Positions 24,060 to 32,846 of a DNA stretch of 52,703 nt are shown piece after piece. Below the pieces are notes generated by a model, which made no database searches, was not told the DNA's origin, and saw only the letters and a list, made by a program, of their open reading frames with translations. Numbering within the stretch: the stretch's first letter is position 1; every line of letters starts with the position of its first letter. Source of the DNA: Micromonospora chokoriensis (lineage in GTDB: Bacteria; Actinomycetota; Actinomycetes; Mycobacteriales; Micromonosporaceae); NCBI RefSeq assembly GCF_000718555.1, contig NZ_JOAN01000035.1, positions 1 through 52,703 on the forward strand, written 5' to 3'. Made by a program: the position numbers and the translations under genes.

Positions 24060-24085
24060 GCCGAACCCCGGGCCGGGGGTTCGGC
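24060..24085 (+). terminator. Hairpin terminator after the MerR-PP2C gene
   Basis: GCCGAACCCC (24060-24069) pairs with GGGGTTCGGC (24076-24085), 10 bp perfect with a 6-base loop, starting 7 bp after the stop codon. There is no U-tract, which is common for high-GC actinobacteria. Confidence 0.65.
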
Positions 24086-24119
24086 GGTGGAGGGTGGGTT
24101 GAGGCAGCATGGAGGGGTG

Positions 24120-24962
24120 ATGGAGAGCCTCGACGCGTTGACCTCGCTGGTGGCCGGTGGTGGGGTGGTGGTGCTCAGCGGCGCCGGCCTGTCCACCGAG
24201 TCGGGCATTCCGGATTACCGGGGGCCCAGCGGGGTGGCGCGACGGCACACGCCGATGACCTTCCAGGCGTTCACCCGGGATCCTCTCGCCCGGCGGCGCT
24301 ACTGGGCGCGTAGTCACCTGGGGTGGCGGTTGATCGCGGGCGCGGCGCCCAACGCCGGGCACCGGGCGGTGGCCGGGCTGCAACGCGCCGGTCTGGTCGA
24401 CGCGGTGATCACCCAGAACGTCGATGGGCTGCACGGTGTGGCCGGCAGCACATCGGTGATCGAGTTGCACGGTCGCCTGGACGAGGTGACCTGCTTGGAC
24501 TGCGGCAACCTGACCTCCCGCGAGGAGCTGGACCGGCGGTTGCGCGAGGCCAACCCGGATTTCGTGGCCCGCGTCGCCGGGGTCAACCCGGACGGTGATG
24601 TGGATCTCCCCGATGAGCAGGTGGCGGCGTTCCGGACGGTGGACTGCGGGATCTGCGGCACCGGGATGTTGAAACCGGACGTGGTGTTCTTCGGTGAGAC
24701 CGTGCCGCCGCAGCGGGTGGCGCGGTGTTTCGCGGTCGTGGAGCAGGCCCGGTCGTTGCTGGTGCTCGGGTCGTCGTTGACGGTGATGTCGGGGCGCCGT
24801 TTCGTGATTCGGGCCGCGAAACGGGGCATCCCGGTCGCGATCGTCAACCAGGGGTCGACCCGTGGTGACGGCCACGCCACCGTGTGCGTCGACGCGCCGT
24901 TGGGTGTGGTGTTGCCGCAACTGGCCGCCCGGGTCGGCGCGGACGCGCCGGCCGGGGTGTAA
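24120..24962 (+). CDS. Sir2-family NAD-dependent protein deacylase
   Basis: 280 aa from ATG 24120 (GTG 24117 also possible). Sirtuin motifs in order: [15 protein letters not shown] (NAD loop), [12 protein letters not shown], the catalytic His in [10 protein letters not shown], and a zinc site in CLDCGN ... [19 protein letters not shown] and VLGSSLTV follow. All four zinc cysteines are present. Class III sirtuins remove acetyl or acyl groups from lysines, consuming NAD. It lies just upstream of the glycine riboswitch; no direct link to glycine cleavage is implied. Confidence 0.92.
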   Translation: MESLDALTSLVAGGGVVVLSGAGLSTESGIPDYRGPSGVARRHTPMTFQAFTRDPLARRRYWARSHLGWRLIAGAAPNAGHRAVAGLQRAGLVDAVITQNVDGLHGVAGSTSVIELHGRLDEVTCLDCGNLTSREELDRRLREANPDFVARVAGVNPDGDVDLPDEQVAAFRTVDCGICGTGMLKPDVVFFGETVPPQRVARCFAVVEQARSLLVLGSSLTVMSGRRFVIRAAKRGIPVAIVNQGSTRGDGHATVCVDAPLGVVLPQLAARVGADAPAGV

Positions 24963-25041
24963 CGGGTGCGAAGCCCCGACCAGGGGTAGGACATCTGCTG
25001 GAAACACGAACGCTGGTAGCGTTGACCATGCCGGTAACACC

Positions 25042-25200
25042 CACGTGGGAGAGACCGCCCGACAGCACGCAGGGCGGCGCCGAAGGGGCAAATCCTCCCC
25101 GGAACCTCTCAGGCAAAAGGACCTCGTGGGCAGGCACTGTGGAGCGCCACCTGTGGGTGCGACAGAGGGGGAGGCCGACACGTCGACCTCGCCCCGGGAG
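25042..25200 (+). promoter_or_regulatory. Glycine riboswitch (one full aptamer) upstream of gcvP
   Basis: Aptamer 25042-25128 carries the class signatures GGGAGAGACC, GCGCCGAAGGGGCAAA, CCTCTCAGGCAAAAGGACC, with closing helix CACG/CGTG. Only a short partial second copy (CACTGTGGAG, 25135-25144) follows, so this is a single-aptamer type rather than the usual tandem. A hairpin of 25167-25174 with 25187-25195 (8 bp, one bulged G) lies next to the ribosome binding site (GGGAG, 25196-25200) and could be the expression platform. Expected effect: glycine turns gcvP on. Confidence 0.92.
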
Positions 25201-25207
25201 TGCCCCT

Positions 25208-28030
25208 ATGACCGTAGAGCAGTTCGCCACCCGTCACATCGGTCCCGGCCCCGACGATGAGCGTCGGATGCTGGAGGTCGTCGGCCACGACTCGATCGAC
25301 GAGCTGATGGACGCCGCGATCCCCGAGGTGATCCGCTGGCACGGCACCCTCGACCTGCCCGACCCGGCCACCGAGGCCGAGACGATCGCCGAGCTGCGGG
25401 CCCTCGCGGCGCGCAACACCGTCGCCGTCTCCATGATCGGCCTGGGCTACCACGGCACGCACACCCCGGCGGTGATCCGCCGTAACGTGCTGGAGGACCC
25501 GGCCTGGTACACGGCGTACACCCCGTACCAGCCGGAGATCAGCCAGGGCCGCCTGGAGGCGCTGCTGAACTTCCAGACGATGGTCACGGACCTGACCGGG
25601 TTGGCCACCGCGAACGCCTCCATGCTCGACGAGGGCACCGCGGCGGCGGAGGCGATGACCCTCGCGCGGCGGGCCTCCAAGACCAAGAGCAGCGTGTACG
25701 TCGTCGACGCCGACGCGTTGCCGCAGACCATCGCGGTGATCACCAGCCGGGCGGAGCCGCTCGGCATCGACGTGCGGGTCCTCGACGTCGACCGCGACGA
25801 GTTGCCGGCGGAGTTCTTCGGCCTGCACCTGCAGTACCCGGGGGCGTCCGGGGCGGTCCGCGACCACGCGCGCCTCGTCGAGGCGGCGCACGCCGTCGGG
25901 GCCCTGGTGACGGTCGCTGCGGACCTGCTGGCGTTGACGCTGCTGCGGGCACCGGGGGAGATCGGCGCGGACATCGCCGCCGGCACCACCCAGCGCTTCG
26001 GCGTACCGATGGGCTTCGGTGGGCCGCACGCCGGTTACCTGGCGGTGCGCTCGGGCCTGGAGCGGATGCTGCCCGGGCGTCTGGTCGGGGTGTCGCGCGA
26101 CGCCGACGGCAACCCGGCCTACCGGTTGGCGTTGCAGACCCGGGAGCAGCACATCCGGCGGGAGAAGGCGACCAGCAACATCTGCACCGCGCAGGTGCTG
26201 CTCGCGGTGATGGCCGGCATGTACGCCGTCTACCACGGCCCGGACGGGCTGCGGGACATCGCGACGCGTACCCATCAGATGGCGGCGCGGCTCGCGGCCG
26301 GGTTGCGCGCCGGTGGCGTGGACGTCGCGGACGTCGCGTTCTTCGACACCGTCACCGCGACCGTGCCGGGCGCGGCGGCGCAGGTCGTCGCGGCGGCCGC
26401 GCAGCGGGGGGTGAACCTGCGGCTGGTCGACGCCGACCGGGTGGGGGTGTCCTGCGACGAGACGACGACCGACGCGCACCTGGGCGAGGTGTGGGCGGCG
26501 TTCGGGGTGGCGCGCTTCGACGGCGTCGTGGACCCGGCCCTGCCGACCGGCCTGCGCCGCGACAGTGACTTCCTCACCCACCCGGTGTTCCGCAGCCACC
26601 ACTCGGAGACGGCGATGCTGCGCTACCTGCGGCGGCTGTCGGACTTCGACTACGCCCTGGACCGGGGCATGATCCCACTGGGGTCGTGCACGATGAAGCT
26701 GAACGCGACCACCGAGATGGAGCCGGTCAGCTGGGCGGAGTTCGCGCACATCCACCCGTTCGCGCCGGACGCGCAGACCGTCGGGTACCGGGAGATGATC
26801 GGTCAGCTGGAGTCGTGGCTGGCGGAGGTGACCGGCTACGACGCGGTGAGCGTGCAGCCCAACGCCGGTTCGCAGGGTGAGCTGGCCGGGTTGCTGGCCA
26901 TCCGGGCGTACCACCACAGCCGCGGTGAGGCGCACCGCGACGTGTGCCTGATCCCGTCGTCGGCGCACGGCACGAACGCGGCGTCGGCCGTGATGGCCGG
27001 CATGCGGGTCGTCGTGGTGGCCTGCGACGACGACGGCAACGTCGACCTCGTCGACCTGGACGCGAAGATCGACAAGCACCGGGACGCGCTCGCCGGGATC
27101 ATGGTGACGTACCCGTCGACGCACGGCGTGTACGAGACGGGAATCGCGTCGCTGTGCGCGAAGGTCCACGACGCCGGCGGGCAGGTGTACGTCGACGGGG
27201 CGAACCTCAACGCCCTGGTCGGGTTCGCCAAGCCCGGCAAGTTCGGCGCGGACGTGTCACACCTGAACCTGCACAAGACGTTCTGCATCCCGCACGGTGG
27301 CGGTGGCCCCGGTGTGGGCCCGGTGGCGGTGCGCGCGCACCTGGCGCCGTTCCTGCCCGGTGACCCGCTGGGCGCGCACGCCGACGCGACGCCGGCGATC
27401 TCGGCGGCGAAGTACGGGTCGGCGGGGATCCTGCCGATCCCGTGGGCGTACCTGCAGATGATGGGCGCCGAGGGGCTGACCCGGGCGACCGGTGTGGCGG
27501 TCCTCGCGGCGAACTACGTGGCGGCGCGGCTGCGGGGGCACTTCCCGGTGCTGTACGCCGGCAACAAGGGCCTGGTGGCGCACGAGTGCATCCTCGACCT
27601 GCGGCCGTTGACGAAGGCGACCGGTGTGACGGTGGACGACGTGGCGAAGCGGCTGATCGACTACGGCTTCCACGCGCCCACGATGTCGTTCCCGGTGGCG
27701 GGGACGCTGATGGTGGAGCCGACCGAGAGCGAGGACCTGGCCGAGCTGGACCGGTTCTGCGACGCGATGATCGCGATTCGGGCGGAGATCGAGCAGGTGG
27801 GTTCCGGGGCGTGGCCGGCGGGGGACAACCCCCTGGCGAACGCGCCGCACACCGCGGCGATGGTCAGCGGTGACGAGTGGTCGCACGCGTACCCGCGGTC
27901 GGTGGGCGCGTACCCCGCCGGGGTGGACCGGGCCGGGAAGTACTGGCCGCCGGTGCGGCGTATCGACGGCGCGTACGGCGACCGGAACCTGGTCTGCTCG
28001 TGCCCGTCGCCGGAGGCGTTCGAGGACTGA
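25208..28030 (+). CDS. gcvP: Glycine dehydrogenase (decarboxylating), P protein
   Basis: 940 aa, the full single-chain P protein (the homodimer type, not split into P1/P2). The PLP-binding lysine is K690 in [21 protein letters not shown]. The N-terminal [16 protein letters not shown] and the [16 protein letters not shown] region are classic, as is [19 protein letters not shown] 25208 is set by the riboswitch and ribosome binding site. It decarboxylates glycine and loads the methylamine on GcvH, encoded 9 kb upstream. Position matches Rv1832. A strong terminator follows. Confidence 0.97.
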   Translation: MTVEQFATRHIGPGPDDERRMLEVVGHDSIDELMDAAIPEVIRWHGTLDLPDPATEAETIAELRALAARNTVAVSMIGLGYHGTHTPAVIRRNVLEDPAWYTAYTPYQPEISQGRLEALLNFQTMVTDLTGLATANASMLDEGTAAAEAMTLARRASKTKSSVYVVDADALPQTIAVITSRAEPLGIDVRVLDVDRDELPAEFFGLHLQYPGASGAVRDHARLVEAAHAVGALVTVAADLLALTLLRAPGEIGADIAAGTTQRFGVPMGFGGPHAGYLAVRSGLERMLPGRLVGVSRDADGNPAYRLALQTREQHIRREKATSNICTAQVLLAVMAGMYAVYHGPDGLRDIATRTHQMAARLAAGLRAGGVDVADVAFFDTVTATVPGAAAQVVAAAAQRGVNLRLVDADRVGVSCDETTTDAHLGEVWAAFGVARFDGVVDPALPTGLRRDSDFLTHPVFRSHHSETAMLRYLRRLSDFDYALDRGMIPLGSCTMKLNATTEMEPVSWAEFAHIHPFAPDAQTVGYREMIGQLESWLAEVTGYDAVSVQPNAGSQGELAGLLAIRAYHHSRGEAHRDVCLIPSSAHGTNAASAVMAGMRVVVVACDDDGNVDLVDLDAKIDKHRDALAGIMVTYPSTHGVYETGIASLCAKVHDAGGQVYVDGANLNALVGFAKPGKFGADVSHLNLHKTFCIPHGGGGPGVGPVAVRAHLAPFLPGDPLGAHADATPAISAAKYGSAGILPIPWAYLQMMGAEGLTRATGVAVLAANYVAARLRGHFPVLYAGNKGLVAHECILDLRPLTKATGVTVDDVAKRLIDYGFHAPTMSFPVAGTLMVEPTESEDLAELDRFCDAMIAIRAEIEQVGSGAWPAGDNPLANAPHTAAMVSGDEWSHAYPRSVGAYPAGVDRAGKYWPPVRRIDGAYGDRNLVCSCPSPEAFED

Positions 28031-28040
28031 CAACGGGCAC

Positions 28041-28071
28041 GCCGGGGCGGGCGGGTATGGCCTGCCCCGGC
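28041..28071. terminator. Hairpin terminator after gcvP
   Basis: GCCGGGGCGGGC (28041-28052) pairs with GCCTGCCCCGGC (28060-28071), 12 bp with a single G.U, and a 7-base loop. It starts 11 bp after the gcvP stop, in the 127-bp gap between converging genes. Confidence 0.8.
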
Positions 28072-28157
28072 AGCCGCTGCGACCTGGGCGGTGGGCGTCC
28101 CTTACCGGGGGACTAGCCTGGGTCGACGGCGGCTAAACGGTGACGCTGAGTGGTCGG

Positions 28158-28358
28158 TCAGGCTACGAGGGCGTGGCGGGCGGGGCCGCGGTGCGGTGCG
28201 ATGCTGCTGCCGTCGGGAAGCAACTCGCCGGTGTCCTCGAAGACGATGACACCGTTGCAGAGCAGGCTCCAGCCCTGCTCACGGAAGCAGGCCAGGACCC
28301 GCGCGGCTTCCCGGTCGGTGGCTTCAGCGGAGGGACAGGTCGGTTGGTGCTGGCACAT
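28158..28358 (-). CDS. DUF5999-type small protein
   Basis: 66 aa from ATG 28358. The sequence MCQHQPTCPSAEATDREAAR starts with a Cys-x-His...Cys cluster that could bind a metal. The rest, CFREQGWSLLCNGVIVFEDTGELLPDG, matches the small actinobacterial family with that conserved GWSLLCNGVV(L/I)FEDTGELLPDG core. Function unknown. It converges with gcvP and is divergent from the pabB-type gene. A 24-base longer frame upstream exists but has no supporting feature. Confidence 0.85.
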   Translation of the reverse strand: MCQHQPTCPSAEATDREAARVLACFREQGWSLLCNGVIVFEDTGELLPDGSSIAPHRGPARHALVA

Positions 28359-28386
28359 CGGGTTCTCCGGACTGTGGGGGCACTGT

Positions 28387-28403
28387 GTCATGGTTCACAT
28401 GAC
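28387..28403. promoter_or_regulatory. Inverted repeat between the DUF5999 and pabB-type genes
   Basis: GTCATG (28387-28392) and CATGAC (28398-28403) are perfect inverted arms with a five-base centre GTTCA. Arm length and spacing suit a dimeric regulator. It lies 29 bp upstream of the DUF5999 start on the minus strand and about 80 bp upstream of the other gene. Confidence 0.4.
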
Positions 28404-28481
28404 CAGTGACGCACAGTACCAAGCGAAAGTGTCCAGCATCGAGCAGGTGACCGCCTGGTGCCCGGGAAATCCACTGAACGG

Positions 28482-29729
28482 ATGAGGAAGGTTGGACCGT
28501 ACGGCGTGGAAACGCTCCCACAGGTGGGTGCCGCAGGAGGCGGCGCGGCTGCGTTGGTCGCGGACAGCGGCCCGGCTGCGTTGGTCGATGTACCCGGCGC
28601 ACCGGCCGCGTGCCGGGGAGCGCTCACCGAACGCGCCCGCCTGCACTGGCGTCGCGGCGACGGCGGCGACCCCGCAGCCCTCGCCGAGGAGTTCCTCGCC
28701 GCGCACGGCCTGCCCCTGCACGACCTGACCCGACCCGCCACCGGCCAGCACGGCACCGGGGCCTGCGGCGCGGCGCTCTACCTGTCCGCCGCCGCCGGGG
28801 CACTGCTGGCCGGCGCCCCCACCGGGGCACCCGAACCCGCGCCGACCCTGCCCGACCTGGCCATCGTCGTCTACGACCACGGCACCGCGCGGGCCACCCC
28901 GCCCGGCGCACCGACACCGTGGCGCCTCGGCGAGTGGACCGAAAGCTGGACCCCCCGCCAACACGCCGCCGCCGTCGACGCGGTCCGCGCCGCCATCGGC
29001 CGCGGCGACGTCTACCAGACCAACATCGTCGGCCACGCCGCCGCCCCCTACACCGGCGACCCGCTGCCCGCCCTGAGCCGCCTCGGCGCGCTCCCCGGCG
29101 CCCGCTACGGCGGCGTCCTCACCGGCGACGGCTGGGCCATCGGCTGTGCCTCACCGGAAACCCTCGTCGAGGTCACCGACGGGCACATCATCACCCGACC
29201 CATCAAAGGCACCCGCCCGGCCACCGCCGCCGGCCGCGCCGAACTGCTCGCCAGCGCCAAGGAACGCGCCGAACACATCATGATCGTCGACCTGGAACGC
29301 AACGACCTCGCCCGCATCGCCCGCACCGGCACCGTCACCGTCGACGACCTGTTCGCCGTACGCCGCTGGTGCGACCTGTGGCAGGCCGAGTCGACTGTCC
29401 GCGCCGCCGCCGCCGACGGCCTCGGCCTCGCCGACCTGCTGCGCGCCACCTGCCCCGGCGGCTCCGTCACCGGCGCCCCGAAACTCGCCGCCCTGACCCA
29501 GATCAGCGACCTCGAACCCGTCGGCCGTGGCGCCAGCATGGGCGCGCTGGGCTGGGTCGCCCCCGGCCACGTCGACCTCGGCCTGACCATCCGCACCGCC
29601 GCCGCCGACGGCCAGCGCCTGCACACCTGGGCCGGCGGCGGCATCACCTGGGACAGCGACGCGGGCGCCGAGGTCGCCGAGGCCGCCGCGAAGACCACCC
29701 CGATCCGCGCCACCCTGGCCGGGCGCTGA
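28482..29729 (+). CDS. pabB: Chorismate-binding enzyme, aminodeoxychorismate synthase component I type
   Basis: 415 aa from ATG 28482 (GTG 28458 and GTG 28506 are alternatives). The C-terminal chorismate-binding domain shows GDVYQTNIVGH, PETLVEVTDGHIITRPIKGTRP, ERAEHIMIVDLERNDLARI and CPGGSVTGAPKLAAL, all diagnostic. PIKGTRP with MIVDLERND fits PabB, while no N-terminal glutamine amidotransferase is fused. It forms aminodeoxychorismate for p-aminobenzoate (folate). The N-terminal 130 residues are divergent. No amidotransferase or lyase gene is next to it. Anthranilate synthase is less likely. Confidence 0.82.
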   Translation: MRKVGPYGVETLPQVGAAGGGAAALVADSGPAALVDVPGAPAACRGALTERARLHWRRGDGGDPAALAEEFLAAHGLPLHDLTRPATGQHGTGACGAALYLSAAAGALLAGAPTGAPEPAPTLPDLAIVVYDHGTARATPPGAPTPWRLGEWTESWTPRQHAAAVDAVRAAIGRGDVYQTNIVGHAAAPYTGDPLPALSRLGALPGARYGGVLTGDGWAIGCASPETLVEVTDGHIITRPIKGTRPATAAGRAELLASAKERAEHIMIVDLERNDLARIARTGTVTVDDLFAVRRWCDLWQAESTVRAAAADGLGLADLLRATCPGGSVTGAPKLAALTQISDLEPVGRGASMGALGWVAPGHVDLGLTIRTAAADGQRLHTWAGGGITWDSDAGAEVAEAAAKTTPIRATLAGR

Positions 29730-29761
29730 CCCCAGCACCGCACGGCGATACGCTGACCCCC

Positions 29762-30271
29762 ATGACCATGCGGCCCATCCGGATCATCGGCGACCCTGTC
29801 CTGCGCACCGGATGCGAACCGGTCACCACCTTCGACGCCGAGCTACGCGCCCTCGTCACCGACCTGATGGACACCCTGCTCGGCGCCCCCGGCCGCGCCG
29901 GCGTCGCCGCACCGCAGATCGGCGTCAGCGCCCAGGTGTTCGTCTACGACGCCGACGGGCACCGTGGCCACCTCATCAACCCCACCCTGGAGCTCTCCGA
30001 CGAGCTCCAGGACGACGAGGAGGGCTGCCTGTCCATCCCCGGGCTGTACTTCCCGACCGTCCGGGCCCTGCACGCCACCGCTCACGGCGTCGACCAGCAC
30101 GGCGAACCGTTGACCATCGCCGGCAGCGGATTCCTGGCCCGCGCCCTGCAACACGAGACCGACCACCTGCGCGGCCAGCTCTACGTCGACACCCTGCGCG
30201 GCGACACCCGCCGCCGGGCCCTGCGTGAGATCCGCGCCGGGCGCTTCGACTCACCCAGCCGCCGCGGCTAG
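29762..30271 (+). CDS. def: Peptide deformylase
   Basis: 169 aa from ATG 29762. Motifs: GVAAPQIGV (I), EEGCLSIPG (II, with the metal cysteine) and QHETDHLRGQLY (III, HExxH variant). All three metal ligands (Cys, His, His) and the catalytic Glu are present. It removes N-formyl from nascent chains. Motif II, EGCLS, is the common form. The last 21 bp overlap the end of the converging GNAT gene. The order pabB-def suggests a small operon with a 32-bp gap. Confidence 0.95.
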   Translation: MTMRPIRIIGDPVLRTGCEPVTTFDAELRALVTDLMDTLLGAPGRAGVAAPQIGVSAQVFVYDADGHRGHLINPTLELSDELQDDEEGCLSIPGLYFPTVRALHATAHGVDQHGEPLTIAGSGFLARALQHETDHLRGQLYVDTLRGDTRRRALREIRAGRFDSPSRRG

Positions 30272-31036
30272 AGCCGTCAACGTCCACTCGTCGTAGGCGG
30301 CGACGCGGGTGAAACCCACCCGCTCGTACAGGCGTACCGCCGCGGTGTTGTCCGCCTTCACGTTCAACGTCACATGCGTGACGCTCTCCCGCAGTCGGGC
30401 ACACAACGCCGCCACCACCGAGGTGCCCAACCCCCGCCCCCGCCAGCGCGGATGCGTCGTGACGTTACCCAACGCCGCCACCTGGTACGCCGGGGAGAAC
30501 ACGTGCACCCCCGCCACCGCGACCAGCGCAGCGCCGTCGCGGATCCCCAGGTACTGCCCGGTCTGCAGCATCCGCTCGTCGAACCAGTTACCCGGGTAGG
30601 CCCGCGCGTACAACTCCCGCACCTGCGGCAGGTCCGCCGCGCCGAGCACCACCCCCGCCGCCGGCACCGCACCCAGCCGCCCCGGATCGGTCAACGCCAT
30701 CCGGTGGTGCCGGCCACCGGGCGTCAACCGGAACGAACCGGCCAGGGCATCGGTCAGGCCGGGGGACAGGTGCGCGTACAGCCGGGCCGGCAGCACCGGC
30801 GCCACCTGCGCCAGCAACACCGACAACGCCGCCGTGTCCGCCGGCGCGGCGAACGCCAACAACGTCGGCAGGTCGCTCCCGTGGTACAGCAACACGACCT
30901 GATCATCGCGGCGAAACCACGACGTGTACGGCCAGAAGAAGTCGTCCAGGTCACCCAACTGGTAGGCGTGCAGCACCGGGTCACGCCCCAGCAACCGCGC
31001 CAGGACCGCACGGTCGTGCTCCGCGCGCACCGCCAT
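30251..31036 (-). CDS. GNAT-family N-acetyltransferase
   Basis: 261 aa from ATG 31036. The C-terminal GNAT domain holds the acetyl-CoA loop THPRWRGRGLGTSVVAALCARL and a final segment NVKADNTAAVRLYERVGFTRV, typical of the fold. The N-terminal 120 residues (LLGRDPVLHAYQLGDLDDFFWPYTSWF...) resemble a second, degenerate GNAT-like domain. The substrate is unknown. The start shares one base with the stop of the TauE/SafE gene (TGATG), so they are translationally coupled. Its end overlaps def by 21 bp. Confidence 0.85.
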   Translation of the reverse strand: MAVRAEHDRAVLARLLGRDPVLHAYQLGDLDDFFWPYTSWFRRDDQVVLLYHGSDLPTLLAFAAPADTAALSVLLAQVAPVLPARLYAHLSPGLTDALAGSFRLTPGGRHHRMALTDPGRLGAVPAAGVVLGAADLPQVRELYARAYPGNWFDERMLQTGQYLGIRDGAALVAVAGVHVFSPAYQVAALGNVTTHPRWRGRGLGTSVVAALCARLRESVTHVTLNVKADNTAAVRLYERVGFTRVAAYDEWTLTALAAAAG

Positions 31037-31809
31037 CAGCGAGCCACCCACTGGTCGTAGCCGAGCTTCGCGACCAACGCCACGACCACCACCAGCAGCA
31101 CCACCCGCACGAACCCCGACCCGCGGCGCAGCGCCATCCGTGCCCCCAGCACCGCGCCGGCGATGTTGCACACCGCCATGCCCGCGCCCAGCAGCCACCA
31201 CACGTGCCCGGTCACCCCGAACACCACCAACGCGCCCAGGTTCGTACCCGCGTTGACGACCTTCGCCATCGCCGAGCCGTGCACGAAATCCGCGCCGATG
31301 AGCGCGGTGAACGCCAACACCAGGAACGTGCCGGTGCCCGGGCCGATCAACCCGTCGTACAGGGCGATACCCACCCCGGCCACCGCGATCACCGCCGCCA
31401 CCCGCACCGGAGTCCGCTTCGCCGGCGTCGCCACCACCCCCAACCGGGGACGCAGCAGCACGAAAACCGCCACCGCCACCAACACGACCAACACCACCGG
31501 CCGGTACGCCGACGCCGGCACCGCCCCGGCCAACGCCGCACCCACACCCGCGCTGAGCACCGCCAACCCCGCCGCCGGCCCCGCCACCCGCCAGTCCAGC
31601 TTGGTCCTGCGGGTGTACGTCGCCGCCGCCGTGGCCGTACCGAAGATCGCGGCCAACTTGTTCGTACCCAGCGCGGTGGCCACCGGCAACCCCGGGGCCG
31701 CCACCAACAACGCCGGCAGCAGCAACAACCCGCCACCACCGACCACGGCGTCGACCCACCCGGCCATCGCCGCGGCGGCCAACAGGGTACTCAGCGATAC
31801 GGCGTCCAT
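31036..31809 (-). CDS. TSUP-family transporter (TauE/SafE)
   Basis: About 257 aa from ATG 31809; TTG 31818 has a better-placed GGAG and adds 3 residues. Eight or so hydrophobic helices cover the protein, with the family motifs VGGGGLLLLPALLV and ALGTNKLAAIFGTATAAATY in the first half and GPGTGTFLVLAF...GSAMAKVVNAGTNLGALVVF in the second, the internal repeat of the family. TSUP proteins move sulfite or organosulfur anions. Gene order with a GNAT enzyme gives no clear substrate. First gene of a leftward two-gene unit. Confidence 0.9.
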   Translation of the reverse strand: MDAVSLSTLLAAAAMAGWVDAVVGGGGLLLLPALLVAAPGLPVATALGTNKLAAIFGTATAAATYTRRTKLDWRVAGPAAGLAVLSAGVGAALAGAVPASAYRPVVLVVLVAVAVFVLLRPRLGVVATPAKRTPVRVAAVIAVAGVGIALYDGLIGPGTGTFLVLAFTALIGADFVHGSAMAKVVNAGTNLGALVVFGVTGHVWWLLGAGMAVCNIAGAVLGARMALRRGSGFVRVVLLVVVVALVAKLGYDQWVAR

Positions 31810-31868
31810 GGGCAGCAATTCTCTCCACCAGGGCAGCCCTGACCAGCCCCGAAGTGGCCAGCCTCACC

Positions 31869-31955
31869 TCACCGACCCCGCGTACGCCGCAACCACACCC
31901 CCAACGCCCCGACCGCCACGAACACCAGCACCGAGCACAGCAACACCTTCACCAC
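31869..31955 (-). CDS. Possible 28-aa single-helix membrane peptide
   Basis: GTG 31955 to TGA 31869 encodes a peptide with a basic start, a hydrophobic helix (VLLCSVLVFVAVGALGVWL) and a basic RRTRGR tail. This is the layout of real small membrane proteins, and the frame uses G-ending codons. No convincing ribosome binding site is seen. It sits between the TSUP and EEP genes. Could be chance in a GC-rich gap. Confidence 0.3.
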   Translation of the reverse strand: MVKVLLCSVLVFVAVGALGVWLRRTRGR

Positions 31956-31990
31956 CGGGCAACCATGCCACGGGGACGTAAGGTGCAGGA

Positions 31991-32770
31991 GTGCGCCTGG
32001 CCACCTTCAACATGCTGCACGGACGGTCCCTCACCGACGGGCTCGTCGACCCCGACCGACTCACCGCCGCCATCGGCGCCCTCGACGCCGACGTGCTCGC
32101 CCTGCAGGAGGTCGACCGCGACCAACACCGCAGCGGCAACCTCGACCTCACCGCCATCGCCGCCCACGCCCTCGACGCACCCCACCACCGCTTCGTCGCC
32201 GCCGTCGTCGGCACCCCCGGCGAACAGTTCCGCCCACTGCGCCACGAGGACGACGGGCACGGCGAACCCTGCTACGGCATCGGGCTGATCAGCCGATACC
32301 CCGTACGCAGCTGGCAGGTCACCCGCCTCAAACCGGCACCCGTCCGCTCACCGGTCTACGTGCCCGGCCCCCGCGGCGGCCTCATCCTGCTGCACGACGA
32401 ACCTCGTGTGGTCCTCGCCGCCGTCCTGGACACCCCCCACGGCCCGCTCACCGTCGCCGCGACCCACCTGTCCTTCGTGCCCGGCTGGAACGCCCGCCAA
32501 CTACGCCAGACCGTCCGCGCCCTGCGCGCGCTACCAGCCCCCCGCGTCCTGCTCGGCGACCTCAACCTGCCCGCCGGCGCGGCCCGGCTCATCTCCGGCT
32601 GGCACCCCCTGGGCCGACGCCCCACCTACCCCTCCGGGCAGCCCCGCGTCCAACTCGACCACATCCTCGCCGACCGGCACGCCGTTGAAGCCCTGCCACC
32701 GGTACGCGCCGTCACCGCGCCGCAGTCCACCATCTCCGACCACCGCCCCCTGCTGGTCGACCTCGGCTGA
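31991..32770 (+). CDS. Endonuclease/exonuclease/phosphatase-family protein
   Basis: 259 aa from GTG 31991. All EEP motifs are visible: ATFNMLHG (Asn), LALQEVDRD (metal Glu), VAATHLSF (His), LLGDLNLP (Asp-Asn), QLDHIL and SDHRPLLVDL (catalytic Asp-His). The fold hydrolyses phosphodiesters in DNA, sphingomyelin or inositol phosphates. No signal peptide, so intracellular. The substrate cannot be assigned. A hydrolase unit follows after 76 bp. Confidence 0.9.
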   Translation: MRLATFNMLHGRSLTDGLVDPDRLTAAIGALDADVLALQEVDRDQHRSGNLDLTAIAAHALDAPHHRFVAAVVGTPGEQFRPLRHEDDGHGEPCYGIGLISRYPVRSWQVTRLKPAPVRSPVYVPGPRGGLILLHDEPRVVLAAVLDTPHGPLTVAATHLSFVPGWNARQLRQTVRALRALPAPRVLLGDLNLPAGAARLISGWHPLGRRPTYPSGQPRVQLDHILADRHAVEALPPVRAVTAPQSTISDHRPLLVDLG

Positions 32771-32846
32771 GCGCCGTCCTCCCGATCAGCCGTCATGGCG
32801 GGTCACGAATGTCTACGGTGGGCTCACCGACATCACGGAGCTGACC

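Noticed and set aside
21540..25181. 1213-codon open frame on the minus strand
   Set aside because: It runs antisense through the DivIVA, MerR-PP2C and sirtuin genes and across two genuine minus-strand genes, is full of Arg/His/Pro repeats, and only reflects high GC with few stop codons.
24884..25207. Upstream extension of gcvP
   Set aside because: It covers the end of the sirtuin gene and the glycine riboswitch; GcvP homology starts at 25208.
28140..28409. 89-codon frame on the + strand opposite DUF5999
   Set aside because: DUF5999 on the minus strand has clear family identity; the + frame is its shadow.
28610..29761. Long open frame preceding peptide deformylase in the same frame
   Set aside because: The part before 29762 is arginine/proline noise within the pabB gene; the real deformylase begins at the ATG at 29762.
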